From NCBI RefSeq assembly GCF_023277115.1, contig NZ_JALQCS010000001.1, positions 1,854,001-1,918,000 of the forward strand: 64,000 nt of DNA. Direction: 5' to 3'. The DNA comes from Acidithiobacillus acidisediminis. GTDB lineage: Bacteria > Pseudomonadota > Gammaproteobacteria > Acidithiobacillales > Acidithiobacillaceae. The notes beneath the pieces were generated by a model. That model worked only from the letters and a program-made list of their open reading frames with translations, ran no database searches and was not told the DNA's origin. Within the stretch, counting starts at the first letter, position 1; each line of letters begins with the position of its first letter. Shown here piece after piece: positions 1 through 8,115 of this stretch. A program made the translations under genes and the position numbers.

Positions 1-52
1 AAAAAAATCAGCGGGAAGATCCACCCCCATGGCATCCAGCCCCACCCTCCAT

Positions 53-418
53 TCATCCACATGACCTTGTCCTCCGGTCTAATGAGGAAGTACTGCCGTC
101 AACATCCTCATCGGGGCTGAGCAACGGAGTATGAGCCCCTACCCAAGCCTGCAACGACTCCAGAATCCCTAACAAGTCTGGGTCGGGAAGGCAGTAGTAC
201 ACGAAGCTCCCGCGCCGTTCGGCGCGCACCAGTCCAGCTTCCCGCAGAATGCGCAAGTGGAAGGAGACATTGGTTTGGGGTAGCTCGGTGGCACGGATGA
301 TGTCGGTGACTGGTCGGCATTCCGTCCCCAACGCACAAAGGATGGACAGCCGGTTCGGTTCGGCCAGGACTTTGAAAATCGGGCTGAGCAATCGAGCGGG
401 GCAGGACGCTTCCGGCAT
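53..418 (-). CDS. ArsR/SmtB-family winged-helix repressor
   Basis: A 121-residue DNA-binding repressor. The core reads as a classic ArsR fold: LAEPNRLSILCAL (first helices), TDIIRATELPQTNVSFHLRILREAGLV (helix-turn-helix) and RAERRGSFVYYCL (wing hairpin). I place the start at 418 because an AAGGAG ribosome site lies a few bases upstream on the minus strand; the frame stays open further upstream (to 544), but that part would overlap the operator. The protein has few cysteines, so the inducer cannot be read from the sequence. It is divergent from the GST-like gene at 531 and the two share a 112-bp intergenic region with a perfect inverted repeat, so it probably represses that gene and itself. 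Family assignment is firm, the target is inferred. Confidence 0.85.
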   Translation of the reverse strand: MPEASCPARLLSPIFKVLAEPNRLSILCALGTECRPVTDIIRATELPQTNVSFHLRILREAGLVRAERRGSFVYYCLPDPDLLGILESLQAWVGAHTPLLSPDEDVDGSTSSLDRRTRSCG

Positions 419-432
419 AACATTCTCCTTGA

Positions 433-448
433 TATGAGCACGCTCATA
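433..448. promoter_or_regulatory. Inverted-repeat operator in the divergent ArsR/GST promoter region
   Basis: TATGAGC-AC-GCTCATA is a perfect 7-bp-arm palindrome located just upstream of the ribosome site of the ArsR-type gene. Another TGAGC half-site lies about 15 bp further right (near 460-466). ArsR-family repressors typically bind such short dyads in their own promoters, so this is the likely operator of the neighbouring regulator. Binding is inferred, the palindrome is seen. Confidence 0.5.
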
Positions 449-530
449 CATGTATATTCGCTCATATTGATGATAGCGCATGCAGTTGTCAATAGGTTCC
501 ACTTCCGTGCTGCCATCTGGGAGGATTTTC

Positions 531-1196
531 ATGCTGACGCTCATTCATTTTGACTTCTGCCCTTTTTGCCAGCGGGTGCGTTTGGCACTGGGTTACAAGG
601 GAATCGTTTTTAACGAGCAGCCAGCGCGCTTTTATGGTCCAGAATACTTCCAATCGATTAGCGGCTTTGGTCGACTACCTGTTGTCGAGTACCCCGATGG
701 AAGTCGCCAGGGCGAATCTCTGGAGATCATCGCAGAACTGGATCGCCGTTTTCCTGAGACACCGCCGCTCTGTCGCGGAGCCATTAGCGACTCGGAGTGG
801 GAAGGTGTGCAGGCGTGGCGTGCACGCATCAGTGACATGCTATTTCGCCTGATCGCACCCACATTGCCGCAATATGCGAGTCTCGGACAGGATCCCCGCG
901 CAATGACCTATTACCGGAACCGTATGGAGAGTTGGCTGGGAGATACGCTGGAGGGGCTGCAGAAGCGTCGTAAGGAGTGGTATGCCGGAATGGAGGTCGA
1001 TCTCCAGGACGTTGCCGCGCGCGTCGCCGTCCACGGCTTCTATACTCCCATGTTTTCTGTGGCCGACACGCTTATTACCGGCGATTTGACCGGCTTACGC
1101 CTACTGGAGGACATCCAGTTGCCACCCGAACTGACCACATACTTCGCACGCGTGGAAGCGGCTGCCCAGACCACGCTTCTGCCCACCCGGGGATAG
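531..1196 (+). CDS. Glutathione S-transferase / glutaredoxin-2-like protein
   Basis: A 221-residue protein beginning MLTLIHFDFCPFCQRVRLAL, a thioredoxin-fold N-terminus with a CPFC redox motif as in glutaredoxin 2 and CxxC-type GSTs. RLPVVEYPDGSRQGESLEII is the cis-proline and glutathione-binding segment of a GST N-terminal domain; the rest is an all-helical C-terminal domain. The start at 531 is chosen because GGGAGG lies upstream; an earlier in-frame ATG at 480 lies inside the regulatory region. It presumably handles thiol redox or conjugation in the cytoplasm. It faces the ArsR-type gene across a shared operator and is probably controlled by it. Substrate unknown. Confidence 0.75.
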   Translation: MLTLIHFDFCPFCQRVRLALGYKGIVFNEQPARFYGPEYFQSISGFGRLPVVEYPDGSRQGESLEIIAELDRRFPETPPLCRGAISDSEWEGVQAWRARISDMLFRLIAPTLPQYASLGQDPRAMTYYRNRMESWLGDTLEGLQKRRKEWYAGMEVDLQDVAARVAVHGFYTPMFSVADTLITGDLTGLRLLEDIQLPPELTTYFARVEAAAQTTLLPTRG

Positions 1197-1292
1197 CAAA
1201 GACGGCCTGGCTTTGTTCGTGAATCATCGGTAGTCGTCAAAGTGGCCCGCGGACGGCCGGTAAGTAAGGGAGAAACTGCGCGTGCGCTCCTG

Positions 1293-1321
1293 TTGACAGG
1301 TGACCCGATCATTACTATATT
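1293..1321 (+). promoter_or_regulatory. Sigma70-type promoter for the CadC-like regulator
   Basis: TTGACA (1293-1298), a 17-bp spacer, then TATATT (1316-1321). The start point would fall at about 1328, immediately before the ATG at 1329, so the transcript would be leaderless or nearly so if that ATG is used. Confidence 0.6.
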
Positions 1322-1328
1322 TGTTCAA

Positions 1329-1718
1329 ATGAGCATAGAAGATACTGATCCGCGTTGTCTCGTCAACTGCTTTGAACCCGGCAAAGTCGCTGCCGCGCGC
1401 ATGCGTCTGGAACAAGATGAATCCGATATCAAAGCGGTTGTGCGCATATTTGATGTGCTGGGAAATCGAACGCGTCTGCGCATCCTGCTTGCTTTGGCGT
1501 CCGAAGAGCTTTGCGTCTGTGACATTGCGCACGCGCTCAACCTCAGTATCAGTGCAGCTTCTCATCAATTACGTGCATTACACGACCGGGACTGGTTGCG
1601 TATGCGTAATGATGGAAAGATGGTCTACTACCGCACCGATCCTCAGAAAGTAAAACAACTTCTCAGCATGACAAACGCCTTCCTGGAAGCCCGGATTGCG
1701 CAGCAGAAAGCAGGATAG
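1329..1718 (+). CDS. CadC/CmtR-like metal-sensing ArsR-family repressor
   Basis: A 129-residue ArsR/SmtB repressor. Two cysteine pairs match the metal site of CadC: an N-terminal CLVNC (C10, C14) and ELCVCD on the recognition-domain helix (C62, C64). In CadC the equivalents are Cys7/Cys11 and Cys58/Cys60, with nearly the same spacing, which argues for a thiol-rich Cd/Pb/Zn-type site and for the start at 1329, since a later start would lose C10/C14. The HTH is ALNLSISAASHQLRALHDRDWL and the wing MRNDGKMVYYR. The permease gene starts 8 bp downstream, so the pair is a likely metal-inducible operon. The exact metal is not determinable here. Confidence 0.85.
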   Translation: MSIEDTDPRCLVNCFEPGKVAAARMRLEQDESDIKAVVRIFDVLGNRTRLRILLALASEELCVCDIAHALNLSISAASHQLRALHDRDWLRMRNDGKMVYYRTDPQKVKQLLSMTNAFLEARIAQQKAG

Positions 1719-1726
1719 GGGGCTGC

Positions 1727-2680
1727 ATGGATTGGTTGGGTACAGTACTCGATTATTCCAAAGAGTTCGGAGAAGTCGCGGTTTTTGGATTCTTGTTTGC
1801 AGGTTTTTTGCAGGCTGTGGCAAGACCTACGGTGGTGGCCAGGTATTTATCGGGATACTCTTTGTGGCGCGCCAACGCGATCGGCGCTACGGTTGGATTT
1901 TTTACCCCCTTGTGTTGTTGCACTGCGATTCCTACCGCGCTGGCACTTTGGCGTGGAGGTAGTCGCCCCGGGCCTGCCTGCGCCTTTTTAATTGCGACGC
2001 CCTGGTTCAACTGGTATGGGCTGGTAGCCTTGTGGATATTTCTGGGCTGGCAAATGGCATTGGTTGTCGCCGGCTCGGGAGTATTAATCGCCTTTCTCAC
2101 GGGGATGATCATCGATTGGCAGTCTACCGACAGATGCACCGCTCGATCGCTGGCAACAGAGGTGCCAGAAACGGTCTGTACGACAACGTCCTGTTCCGTC
2201 AAAAGTGGTTCTGCCTGTTGTTCTACGGTGGATGTTGTTGGGAGTGGAAAATTCTTCGACTTCTCTCACCCGTGGAAAAAACTACAGATGGCCGGGACTA
2301 ACGCCTGGGCTTTGGCACGGGAGCTTTTACCCTGGATTGTTGCCGGAATATTGATTGGCGCTACGGTCAAGACCTGGCTACCCACTGCGTGGATCAGTGC
2401 CCTGGAGGCCCGTGACTGGCTGACTCCTGTACTGGCTCTGATCTTCGCGACGCTACTTTATGCAGATAGCCTGGGGTCGTTACCGCTGGTCAACGCGCTG
2501 TTGCAAAAAGGATTGGGGCCTGGGAATGGCATGATTTTGCTCATTGCCGGTGTGGGCTCAAATATCGCCACGCTCGGCCCAATTTATCGCGAAATGGGAG
2601 CCCGCGTTGCCATTCTTTACGCCTGCTGTGTCATGACCCTGGCGCTTCTATTGGGGATATTGTGGAATCTCTTTCTGTAG
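1727..2680 (+). CDS. Permease of the DUF318/ArsP-like superfamily, predicted metal efflux
   Basis: A 317-residue polytopic membrane protein with two four-helix-like halves, the arrangement of the permease family that includes ArsP and the SO_0444-type Cu/Zn efflux proteins. Features seen: a GFFTPLCCCTAIPTALALWRGG motif after the second helix, with three adjacent cysteines and an ion-handling proline/threonine run; a mirrored segment LLYADSLGSLPLVNALLQKG in the second half; and a cytoplasmic linker at about residues 135-175 rich in cysteine (CTTTSC, SACC). It follows the CadC-like repressor with an 8-bp gap, which supports export of a soft metal. Metal specificity is inferred only. Confidence 0.75.
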   Translation: MDWLGTVLDYSKEFGEVAVFGFLFAGFLQAVARPTVVARYLSGYSLWRANAIGATVGFFTPLCCCTAIPTALALWRGGSRPGPACAFLIATPWFNWYGLVALWIFLGWQMALVVAGSGVLIAFLTGMIIDWQSTDRCTARSLATEVPETVCTTTSCSVKSGSACCSTVDVVGSGKFFDFSHPWKKLQMAGTNAWALARELLPWIVAGILIGATVKTWLPTAWISALEARDWLTPVLALIFATLLYADSLGSLPLVNALLQKGLGPGNGMILLIAGVGSNIATLGPIYREMGARVAILYACCVMTLALLLGILWNLFL

Positions 2681-2910
2681 TTTAAAAGCGAATAAATAAA
2701 GGACACTCTGATTTATCTTCCTGATATAATGTGAGCACTCCTGGGTCGATAATATGGATCTCGCGAACGACTGCTTACGCTGCTCACCAGCCATCGACTT
2801 AACCGACAGATGAGCGTGCCTTATCAGACTGCTCCATCTACGACGGCGTCCTGACGATTCGGGGGAGCCCCTTCGGTTGGATCCTCCTGCCCGACGCGAT
2901 CGTTCCGATG
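2681..2910. other. Intergenic region between permease and integrase
   Basis: No supported gene. It contains a TATAAT-like hexamer near 2724 without a convincing -35, and short open frames without ribosome sites. The integrase ends at 2911 on the opposite strand, so the two genes converge here. Confidence 0.4.
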
Positions 2911-4671
2911 TCACGTAGCTCTTCGCTGGGGAGCGGCGCTTTGATCTGGGATATAAGGCTCCGGACGCGGGACGGTAAAAGGAAGCCGGATTTTGGAAAT
3001 CTCCGTCTGCAGCACTTCCAGGGAATAGCCCTCGCCGTATCGATCCCCCACCGATCCTGATGCGTGACCGGTGAGCTGGTGGTGCACGTCGCTGACGATT
3101 CCGGCATTCCGGCATAAGTCTTTGAAAGTATGCCGCAGGGAATGAAACACCACGGTTCGCGGAAAGCCCAGACGCTCGTGGACGTACCGGTTGAACCATC
3201 GGCCGATCATTTCACTATCTGTATGCAAGGCTCCGCGACTGCGCAGCAGGGGCCAGAGCCGGGAATGCCCAGCCGCCTGGATGGCCTCGACATAGTCCAG
3301 GAATCCATGTTCGATCAGCTGCGGATGCAGGGGCACCGAGCGTAAGCTCTCGCTGTTTTTCGCACGGCGAATACGAAAATGGGGTACCGGCTCCCGCTGT
3401 ACGTCGTCTACCGTGAGGCGTCCCAGCTCGTCGAGCCGCGCACCTGTGAAAAGCCCCAGTAGGGGAATCCAGACCCTGGCGTAATACCCTCCCCCTCCGT
3501 TGCCTTTGCTCTGCGCAAACAGACCCTCCGCCGAGAACAGTGTCTGCAACTGGGCCAAGGAAAAGGGCTCTCGGCCCGATTCCGACTGTACGCCAATCTT
3601 CAGAGCAAGGCGCTTGTAATCGAAACCGGTGAACGGATTGCTCGGCAGAAGCTCGTCTTTAACCGCCACCGAAAACAGCGCTCCCATCAAGGTGCCTTTC
3701 TTTTCGAGGGTCTTGCCGCTATTGCCGCGACTATCTCGCTCGTGCCGGAGCCAAGCCGTGACATCTTGCTTGGACATGTCAGCAGGCAGCTTGCCCCGCA
3801 AAAACTGGGACAGAGACTGTACTAGGGTCTGCATCTCCCGGACCGTGCGGGGATGGCGGGGACAATCCCGGATCCAATACTCCAACAGCTCCTGCCAGCC
3901 GAAAGTCGGCTTGCCCTTTACCGCAATCTCCGGCACGGGGGGCGTCGGCACTTCCTCTCCTCTCTGCCGTCGCTTTAGATCTCGGGACACGGCCCGGAAA
4001 GCGGCGGCAAAGGGTTCATAGCCCTCTCCTAAGCGCCAGAAAGAGGTATCCCGGCCAGTAGCCAGGTGTAGGTGTTGGGCAATAAAGGGCTTGAGTGCTT
4101 TCAGCAGCTGCACATCCCCGACCAACCCCGCCGGCGGAAGCTTACCCACGAAAAAGGGATTCTCCCGCGGCATTAGCCAGCGCTCATCCGTGTCCTTTCC
4201 GTCCGAGTCCGGGGCCAGGAGCGAGGCCACCAGCTCCCGATATTCCTGCTCGTCCTGCTGCAGGATCGTCGCGTACATCAGTCGCGCGGCTTTTTCGATT
4301 TCTTCTGGAGAAAAGGTCGGTCGGGGTACCGGGCGGGCAACCTCGAGGATTTTCGCCTGCTGGTCCGGGGGCAGCTGGTCAAAGATGTCTTTGAGAATCA
4401 CTCCCTGCGGCTGACCCTGTTTCTCCAGCGATGGGGCGACGATCCGTTCCCAGGCTGCCTTTTTAGCCGCGAGGAATTCGTCGACCTCCACCGCCACCCG
4501 CCGGGCTAGGCGCTCGGCTTCCTGGCGGTTGCCGGTGCCGAGGGAAAAGCGCAGATAGCCATTGGTGCCGACCTTTCTTGGGCCGGAGGCCAATGGGATT
4601 TCCTTACCGCGGAGGGAGTCCGGGAGCTTGCGAGAAAAGTGGTACAGCGACCCGCGACGGATAATGTACAT
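2911..4671 (-). CDS. Tyrosine recombinase of the second island (DUF6538-type N-terminus)
   Basis: A 586-residue phage-type integrase. The N-terminus MYIIRRGSLYHFSRKLPDSL matches the short DUF6538 segment common at the start of large integrases; a coiled or helical region follows, then a core-binding region (around TFGWQELLEYWI) and the catalytic domain: GARLDELGRL (first catalytic Arg), HSLRHTFKDLC (HxxR) and LTGHASGSVGDRYGEGY (GH and the nucleophile Tyr). I start it at the ATG at 4671; the frame also opens with a TTG at 4725. Its 5' end faces the tRNA-Ser 3'-end copy at 4774, the usual int-att arrangement, so it probably belongs to an element lying to the left and integrated at the same tRNA site. 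Confidence 0.9.
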   Translation of the reverse strand: MYIIRRGSLYHFSRKLPDSLRGKEIPLASGPRKVGTNGYLRFSLGTGNRQEAERLARRVAVEVDEFLAAKKAAWERIVAPSLEKQGQPQGVILKDIFDQLPPDQQAKILEVARPVPRPTFSPEEIEKAARLMYATILQQDEQEYRELVASLLAPDSDGKDTDERWLMPRENPFFVGKLPPAGLVGDVQLLKALKPFIAQHLHLATGRDTSFWRLGEGYEPFAAAFRAVSRDLKRRQRGEEVPTPPVPEIAVKGKPTFGWQELLEYWIRDCPRHPRTVREMQTLVQSLSQFLRGKLPADMSKQDVTAWLRHERDSRGNSGKTLEKKGTLMGALFSVAVKDELLPSNPFTGFDYKRLALKIGVQSESGREPFSLAQLQTLFSAEGLFAQSKGNGGGGYYARVWIPLLGLFTGARLDELGRLTVDDVQREPVPHFRIRRAKNSESLRSVPLHPQLIEHGFLDYVEAIQAAGHSRLWPLLRSRGALHTDSEMIGRWFNRYVHERLGFPRTVVFHSLRHTFKDLCRNAGIVSDVHHQLTGHASGSVGDRYGEGYSLEVLQTEISKIRLPFTVPRPEPYIPDQSAAPQRRAT

Positions 4672-4773
4672 GGGGGTATCGACCTCACTTTTAGCTACAC
4701 GTCTAGCCACAGTGTTTAGCCGCAACCCATTGAATTGAAAATTCCTTTTTTAACTATCAGGAACTTATCTACG

Positions 4774-4835
4774 ATTGGCGGAGAGGGTGGGATTCGAACC
4801 CACGTGACATTGCTGTCCATCCGATTTCGAGTCGG
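4774..4835 (-). repeat. attL: 62-bp copy of the tRNA-Ser(CGA) 3' end
   Basis: These 62 bp are identical to 36046-36107, the 3' two-thirds of the intact tRNA-Ser gene, in the same orientation and 31,272 bp away. Beyond 4835 the identity stops abruptly, so only the T arm, variable arm and anticodon region are present and no functional tRNA is encoded. This is the expected tRNA-distal attachment site of an island that integrated into tRNA-Ser. Confidence 0.92.
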
Positions 4836-4940
4836 ATTTTACGCCTTTTTTGATCAATCGCTTGCATAGTGTTCTTTTTATTTTTCAATACGTTATATCG
4901 TTTTCCGTTCCCGCCAATTCCCATATATTCCCGCCCTGGG

Positions 4941-4962
4941 TGTGCTGCAATTACGCTGCAAG
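4941..4962 (+). repeat. Candidate integrase arm-type site, left end
   Basis: TGTGCTGCAATTACGCTGCA occurs here, about 105 bp inside the left att copy; TGTGCTGCATTTACGCTGCA occurs at 35972, about 55 bp inside the right att copy, in the same orientation. Each contains two GCTGCA elements 11 bp apart. Matching repeats at both termini are typical of integrase arm-binding sites. Function inferred. Confidence 0.5.
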
Positions 4963-5247
4963 AAAGCCCTGAGAATCCTCATAACCAATCCGATCGCACC
5001 CAGCAACCGCGCCCATACTAGCACACGAGTTGAGAACCGCGCTCACCCATCCCATGCGCTCAGACCCGCGCGAGCGCTCACCGGCCCTCAATCTTTTTAT
5101 GGTTACATCAATAATCGCAATACCGACGGGCAATCATCGTGAAAAAGTAACGCTACATTGCCTTAATTGTTCCCTCTCGCCCCCGTTCGTTCCCACTGAA
5201 TAACGTGGCGTTAGTTTCATAAGCCATTGATCGTATTGCATTTATGC

Positions 5248-5276
5248 TTGACATGGGCAGACTAGGTGCCTATAAT
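5248..5276 (+). promoter_or_regulatory. Consensus sigma70 promoter
   Basis: TTGACA (5248-5253), 17-bp spacer, TATAAT (5271-5276): a perfect consensus promoter, which is rare in this window. Transcription would start near 5283, leaving a leader of about 113 nt before the ATG at 5396. Confidence 0.8.
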
Positions 5277-5282
5277 GAGTGA

Positions 5283-5395
5283 TATGGAGTGCACCATGCA
5301 CTTGCACGGAAAGGGCCTCGTCTCCCCCTGCACTCCTGCCGCACAAGCCAACGGCGGATGAAGTGAGACGGCGGCGATGTTTATAGGAGACGAAA
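5283..5395 (+). promoter_or_regulatory. Structured 5' leader upstream of the HTH protein gene
   Basis: The predicted leader contains GGAGTGCA (5286-5293) and its perfect complement TGCACTCC (5329-5336), plus a smaller GCCG/CGGC pair near 5338-5357, so a long stem-loop can form directly at the RNA 5' end. The ribosome site TAGGAGA lies downstream at about 5385-5391. No known riboswitch class is recognised. It could stabilise the RNA or be a repressor site. Confidence 0.4.
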
Positions 5396-6052
5396 ATGAC
5401 GTCTGAAGCACAAAATTTGGCAAAACAGATTGAACGGGAATCTCGCAAAATCACAGACATTGCAACGGAACTCGCGCCGGATATGCTCAACCCACCAAGC
5501 TATTACGATCCCGAAAACGATGATAAACCGTTATTTACACAAGAACAGCAATATAGAATAAATAAAGTACAGGTGCGCGTTGCACTTTTAAAGAAGAGGC
5601 TTTCTCTTGTTACTCGTCCGCAAGTTCGGCTGCTGCAGCGAGTGCCCGCGACTCGCACTACCACCCGTGCACGTCGGTCTCACGGGGCATCAAGCCGCTC
5701 AAGCGCAGCATCTGCAGAGTCGGGATCCGACGGCGATGGGGATGGCGGCGATGGGGAACCGCCTCAATCACTCATCAGCAGTCTTCTAGACCAGAACGCG
5801 CTCGCGCAACTTCTGTGCGTTAGCAAAAAAACCCTTCAAAATCAGTACAGCAAAAACCCTTTCGCATTCCCGCCTGCCATTGCAGTGCCTGGAGCTCGCG
5901 GTCCCAGGTGGACGCTGGCCAGTATCCAAGCATGGATTGCTAATCGTCCTACCTATCTCCCCCCTGCACCGCCACTACCTACTCAGCAAAAGCGCCGTGG
6001 TCGTCCTCGGCTTGCCCTCGTTGCCCGTGGGGCAAAGGGAGGTGCGGCATGA
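5396..6052 (+). CDS. Predicted DNA-binding protein with C-terminal HTH
   Basis: A 218-residue protein not assigned to a named family. Residues 1-80 are helical and charged; residues about 84-125 are a low-complexity linker rich in Arg/Ser and then Gly/Asp (GSDGDGDGGDG); residues about 128-185 resemble a small HTH of the excisionase/AlpA kind (LDQNALAQLLCVSKKTLQNQ, then RGPRWTLASIQAWI). The tail has KRRGRPRLAL, an AT-hook-like motif. It is driven by a consensus promoter and overlaps the next gene by 4 bp, so both form an operon at the island's left end. A role in island maintenance, replication or regulation is plausible but not shown. Confidence 0.6.
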   Translation: MTSEAQNLAKQIERESRKITDIATELAPDMLNPPSYYDPENDDKPLFTQEQQYRINKVQVRVALLKKRLSLVTRPQVRLLQRVPATRTTTRARRSHGASSRSSAASAESGSDGDGDGGDGEPPQSLISSLLDQNALAQLLCVSKKTLQNQYSKNPFAFPPAIAVPGARGPRWTLASIQAWIANRPTYLPPAPPLPTQQKRRGRPRLALVARGAKGGAA

Positions 6053-6579
6053 GTACTCGCACCTTCAAAAAATCCGCCAAGACATTTTCTGTAGATGATG
6101 TTTTGACGTTGCTACAAAACGCTAAAATTTATTGCAAGCGTAACGGGCGGGAAGTTAATGCCGATTGCGACAATACTGGTCATTGCAACTACAAAATTGC
6201 CCCGCAAAAAGGAGTGTATCTCAATACAGCCGCCAACGAGGGCGGCACTATAGCCGATCTTCTCCGCCGCCTGCGCATTGATGCTGCCACGGCTTCTGCA
6301 CCGATCCTCGCGTCTCCTCGCCCCGCCGAAGGCAGGCAACAAGTGGAGCGTGCGACACAAGATAACAGCAGCATTGCTGCGCGCCTCTGGACGCAAAGCT
6401 GGAGCTGCATACACAGCGCTGATATGCCGGTGGATTGGGATAAGGGTCTGTCCACTGGTCAAAAAATTGGGGTGCGTGCGCGAATCGAGCGCGAACGCGA
6501 TGCTGCGCGAGCTTATATCCGGTCGCGGCTAGGTGAGCTATGCTCGAAAGTGGTGTGCGGGAGATTACAGCTGACCTGA
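6049..6579 (+). pseudogene. 5' part of a primase-like gene, truncated at the IS256 element
   Basis: The 176-residue reading frame starts with an ATGA overlap with the preceding gene. Residues 15-75 contain a Cys/His cluster (IYCKRNG, DCDNTGHCNYKIAP) followed by GGTIADLLRRL, like the zinc-binding N-terminal part of plasmid or phage primases; residues 120-170 (AARLWTQSWS, ERERDAARAYIRSRLG) resemble the segment that precedes a toprim domain. The toprim domain itself is missing: the frame stops at 6577-6579, two bases before the left end of the IS256-type element. I read it as the broken remnant of a replication protein. The primase assignment is moderate. Confidence 0.5.
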
Positions 6580-6580
6580 G

Positions 6581-7937
6581 GAGGGTGGCGCACTGTTGCT
6601 AGAAAGGGTTTCGAAATCTGATCAGCAACGAAGAGGTGCGCCATGAGAGAAGATAGCAAAGTGGTAGAGGGATTGGCAGGGCTGGAGGTGGGGATCGAAG
6701 AGATCCTGCGGCAGGGGGCAAGACGTTTGGTCCAACAGGCGGTGGAGGCTGAACTGGTGGCGGTACTCGAAGAGCTGAGCACGGTACGGACCGTGGATGG
6801 GCGTCGCGCCGTGGTGCGCAATGGCTACCAGCCGGAGCGGGAGATACTGACCCGCCTGGGTCCTGTTCCGGTGCGAGTACCCAAGACTCGGGACCGCTCG
6901 GGATCGGGGTTGGGATTCCGCTCTTCTTTGGTCCCGCCCTATGTTCGCCGTTCGCAGACCATCGCTGCGGCCCTGCCATGGCTTTATCTGCACGGTATTT
7001 CCTCTGGCAAGCTGCGCGAGGCGCTGGTCGTGCTGTTGGGCGAGCAGGCTCGGGGACTCTCTCCGGCGGCCCTGGGGCGCCTCAAGGCGGAGTGGGCGCA
7101 GGAGCATACCGAATGGCAGCGCCGTTCCCTCTGTGGCAAGCGCTATGCCTACTGGTGGGCCGATGGCATCTACACCAACCTGCGTGCGGAAGATGACCCA
7201 CGCATCTGTCTCTTGGTCATCATCGGCGTGACCGCTGAAGGGAAGAAGGAGATCGTGACGGTCACCGACGGCCTGCGCGAATCCAAGGCGTCCTGGCTCG
7301 AAGTCCTGCGCGACCTGCGGGATCGAGGCGTGCAGGAAGCCCCCTTGCTGGCCATCGGCGACGGGGCCTTGGGCTTCTGGTCGGCGCTGAGCGAGATCTA
7401 TCCGCAGACACGCCATCAACGCTGCTGGGTGCACAAGACCGCCAACGTCCTCAACGAGTTTCCCAAGCGGCTGCAGAGCCAGGCCAAGGCCGCCCTGCAG
7501 AACATCTGGATGGCCGAGACCAAAGAGGCGGCAGAGCAGGCCTGGCGGGTCTTTGTGCGCAACTACCAGGCCAAGTACCCAAAGGCGGTAGAGAAGCTCC
7601 AGAAGGACCGCGACGTACTGCTGGCCTTCTACGACTTTCCCGCAGAGCATTGGCTCCACATTCGCAGCAGCAATGCCATCGAGTCCACCTTTGCGACCGT
7701 TCGCCAGCGCAGCAGCCGCAGCAAGAACTGCGTCTCGCGCAGCAGTTTCCTGGGACTGAGCTTCAAGCTCATCCAGCAAGCGGAAAAACACTGGAAAGGG
7801 ATTCGCTACCCGCAGAGGCTCCGAGACCTCTTTGCCGGGGTGATCTTTGTCGATGGGATGCCGGCCAATGAAACCCAGCCCGACCCCCAACAGGACGCCG
7901 CCTGAATCATGTCAGCAAATCCTGATACACCACTCTT
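6581..7937 (+). mobile_element. IS256-family insertion sequence
   Basis: About 1.36 kb with a single transposase gene. Ends are estimated: the left outer sequence GAGGGTGGCGCA and the reverse complement of the right outer sequence AAGAGTGGTGTA agree at 8 of 12 positions. Flanks GACCTGAG (6573-6580) and GACCATAG (7938-7945) match at 6 of 8 positions, not a clean target duplication. The element separates a truncated primase-like gene from a truncated relaxase gene on the other strand, suggesting a deletion accompanied insertion. Confidence 0.65.
6643..7905 (+). CDS. IS256-family transposase
   Basis: A full-length 420-residue DDE transposase of the mutator/IS256 family. The catalytic residues are visible in YWWADGIYTNLR (first Asp), LAIGDGALGFW (second Asp) and SNAIESTFATVRQR (Glu). 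RYAYWWADGIY and HQRCWVHKTANVLN are the signature blocks of this family. It looks intact, with no internal stops. Translation starts after GAAGAGG just inside the left end. A long open frame on the opposite strand (6622-7890) is a shadow. Confidence 0.95.
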   Translation: MREDSKVVEGLAGLEVGIEEILRQGARRLVQQAVEAELVAVLEELSTVRTVDGRRAVVRNGYQPEREILTRLGPVPVRVPKTRDRSGSGLGFRSSLVPPYVRRSQTIAAALPWLYLHGISSGKLREALVVLLGEQARGLSPAALGRLKAEWAQEHTEWQRRSLCGKRYAYWWADGIYTNLRAEDDPRICLLVIIGVTAEGKKEIVTVTDGLRESKASWLEVLRDLRDRGVQEAPLLAIGDGALGFWSALSEIYPQTRHQRCWVHKTANVLNEFPKRLQSQAKAALQNIWMAETKEAAEQAWRVFVRNYQAKYPKAVEKLQKDRDVLLAFYDFPAEHWLHIRSSNAIESTFATVRQRSSRSKNCVSRSSFLGLSFKLIQQAEKHWKGIRYPQRLRDLFAGVIFVDGMPANETQPDPQQDAA

Positions 7938-8115
7938 GACCATAGCTCCTGGGCGTGCCACCGTTATTCTGGCTGTAATAGTCCTCGATGGCGCCCGATC
8001 CAGGCCGGGAATCGCTTGTGCGCTTGGGTTGGTCGCTGGGGGTTTCGTCTGGATAGTCAGCCACCTTGGCGACGTGCTCCAGGTTGGAGCCTTTCTTGGC
8101 GTGGATGGAAAGCAT
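7938..8115 (-). pseudogene. N-terminal remnant of a MobF/TrwC-like conjugative relaxase
   Basis: On the minus strand an AGGAGAT ribosome site precedes an ATG at 8115 that opens MLSIHAKKGSNLEHVAKVAD and continues to GAIEDYYSQNNGGTP before running into the IS256 end. MLSI at the extreme N-terminus followed by a DYYS(Q/K)xGGTP-type segment resembles TrwC/TraI relaxases, whose catalytic tyrosines lie near the N-terminus. Only about 60 residues remain. If right, the island or a precursor was once mobilisable. The identification rests on a short segment. Confidence 0.45.

Noticed and set aside
4774-4835. A second tRNA-Ser gene
   Set aside because: Only the 3' two-thirds is present; the acceptor 5' strand and D arm are missing, so it is an attachment-site fragment.
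6622-7890. A 422-residue open frame antisense to the IS256 transposase
   Set aside because: It mirrors the GC-biased codon pattern of an intact, motif-complete transposase on the plus strand and has no recognisable domain.
6573-7945. GACCTGAG/GACCATAG as a target duplication of the IS256 element
   Set aside because: Two of eight positions differ and the IS ends are uncertain; IS256 duplications are normally exact when recent.
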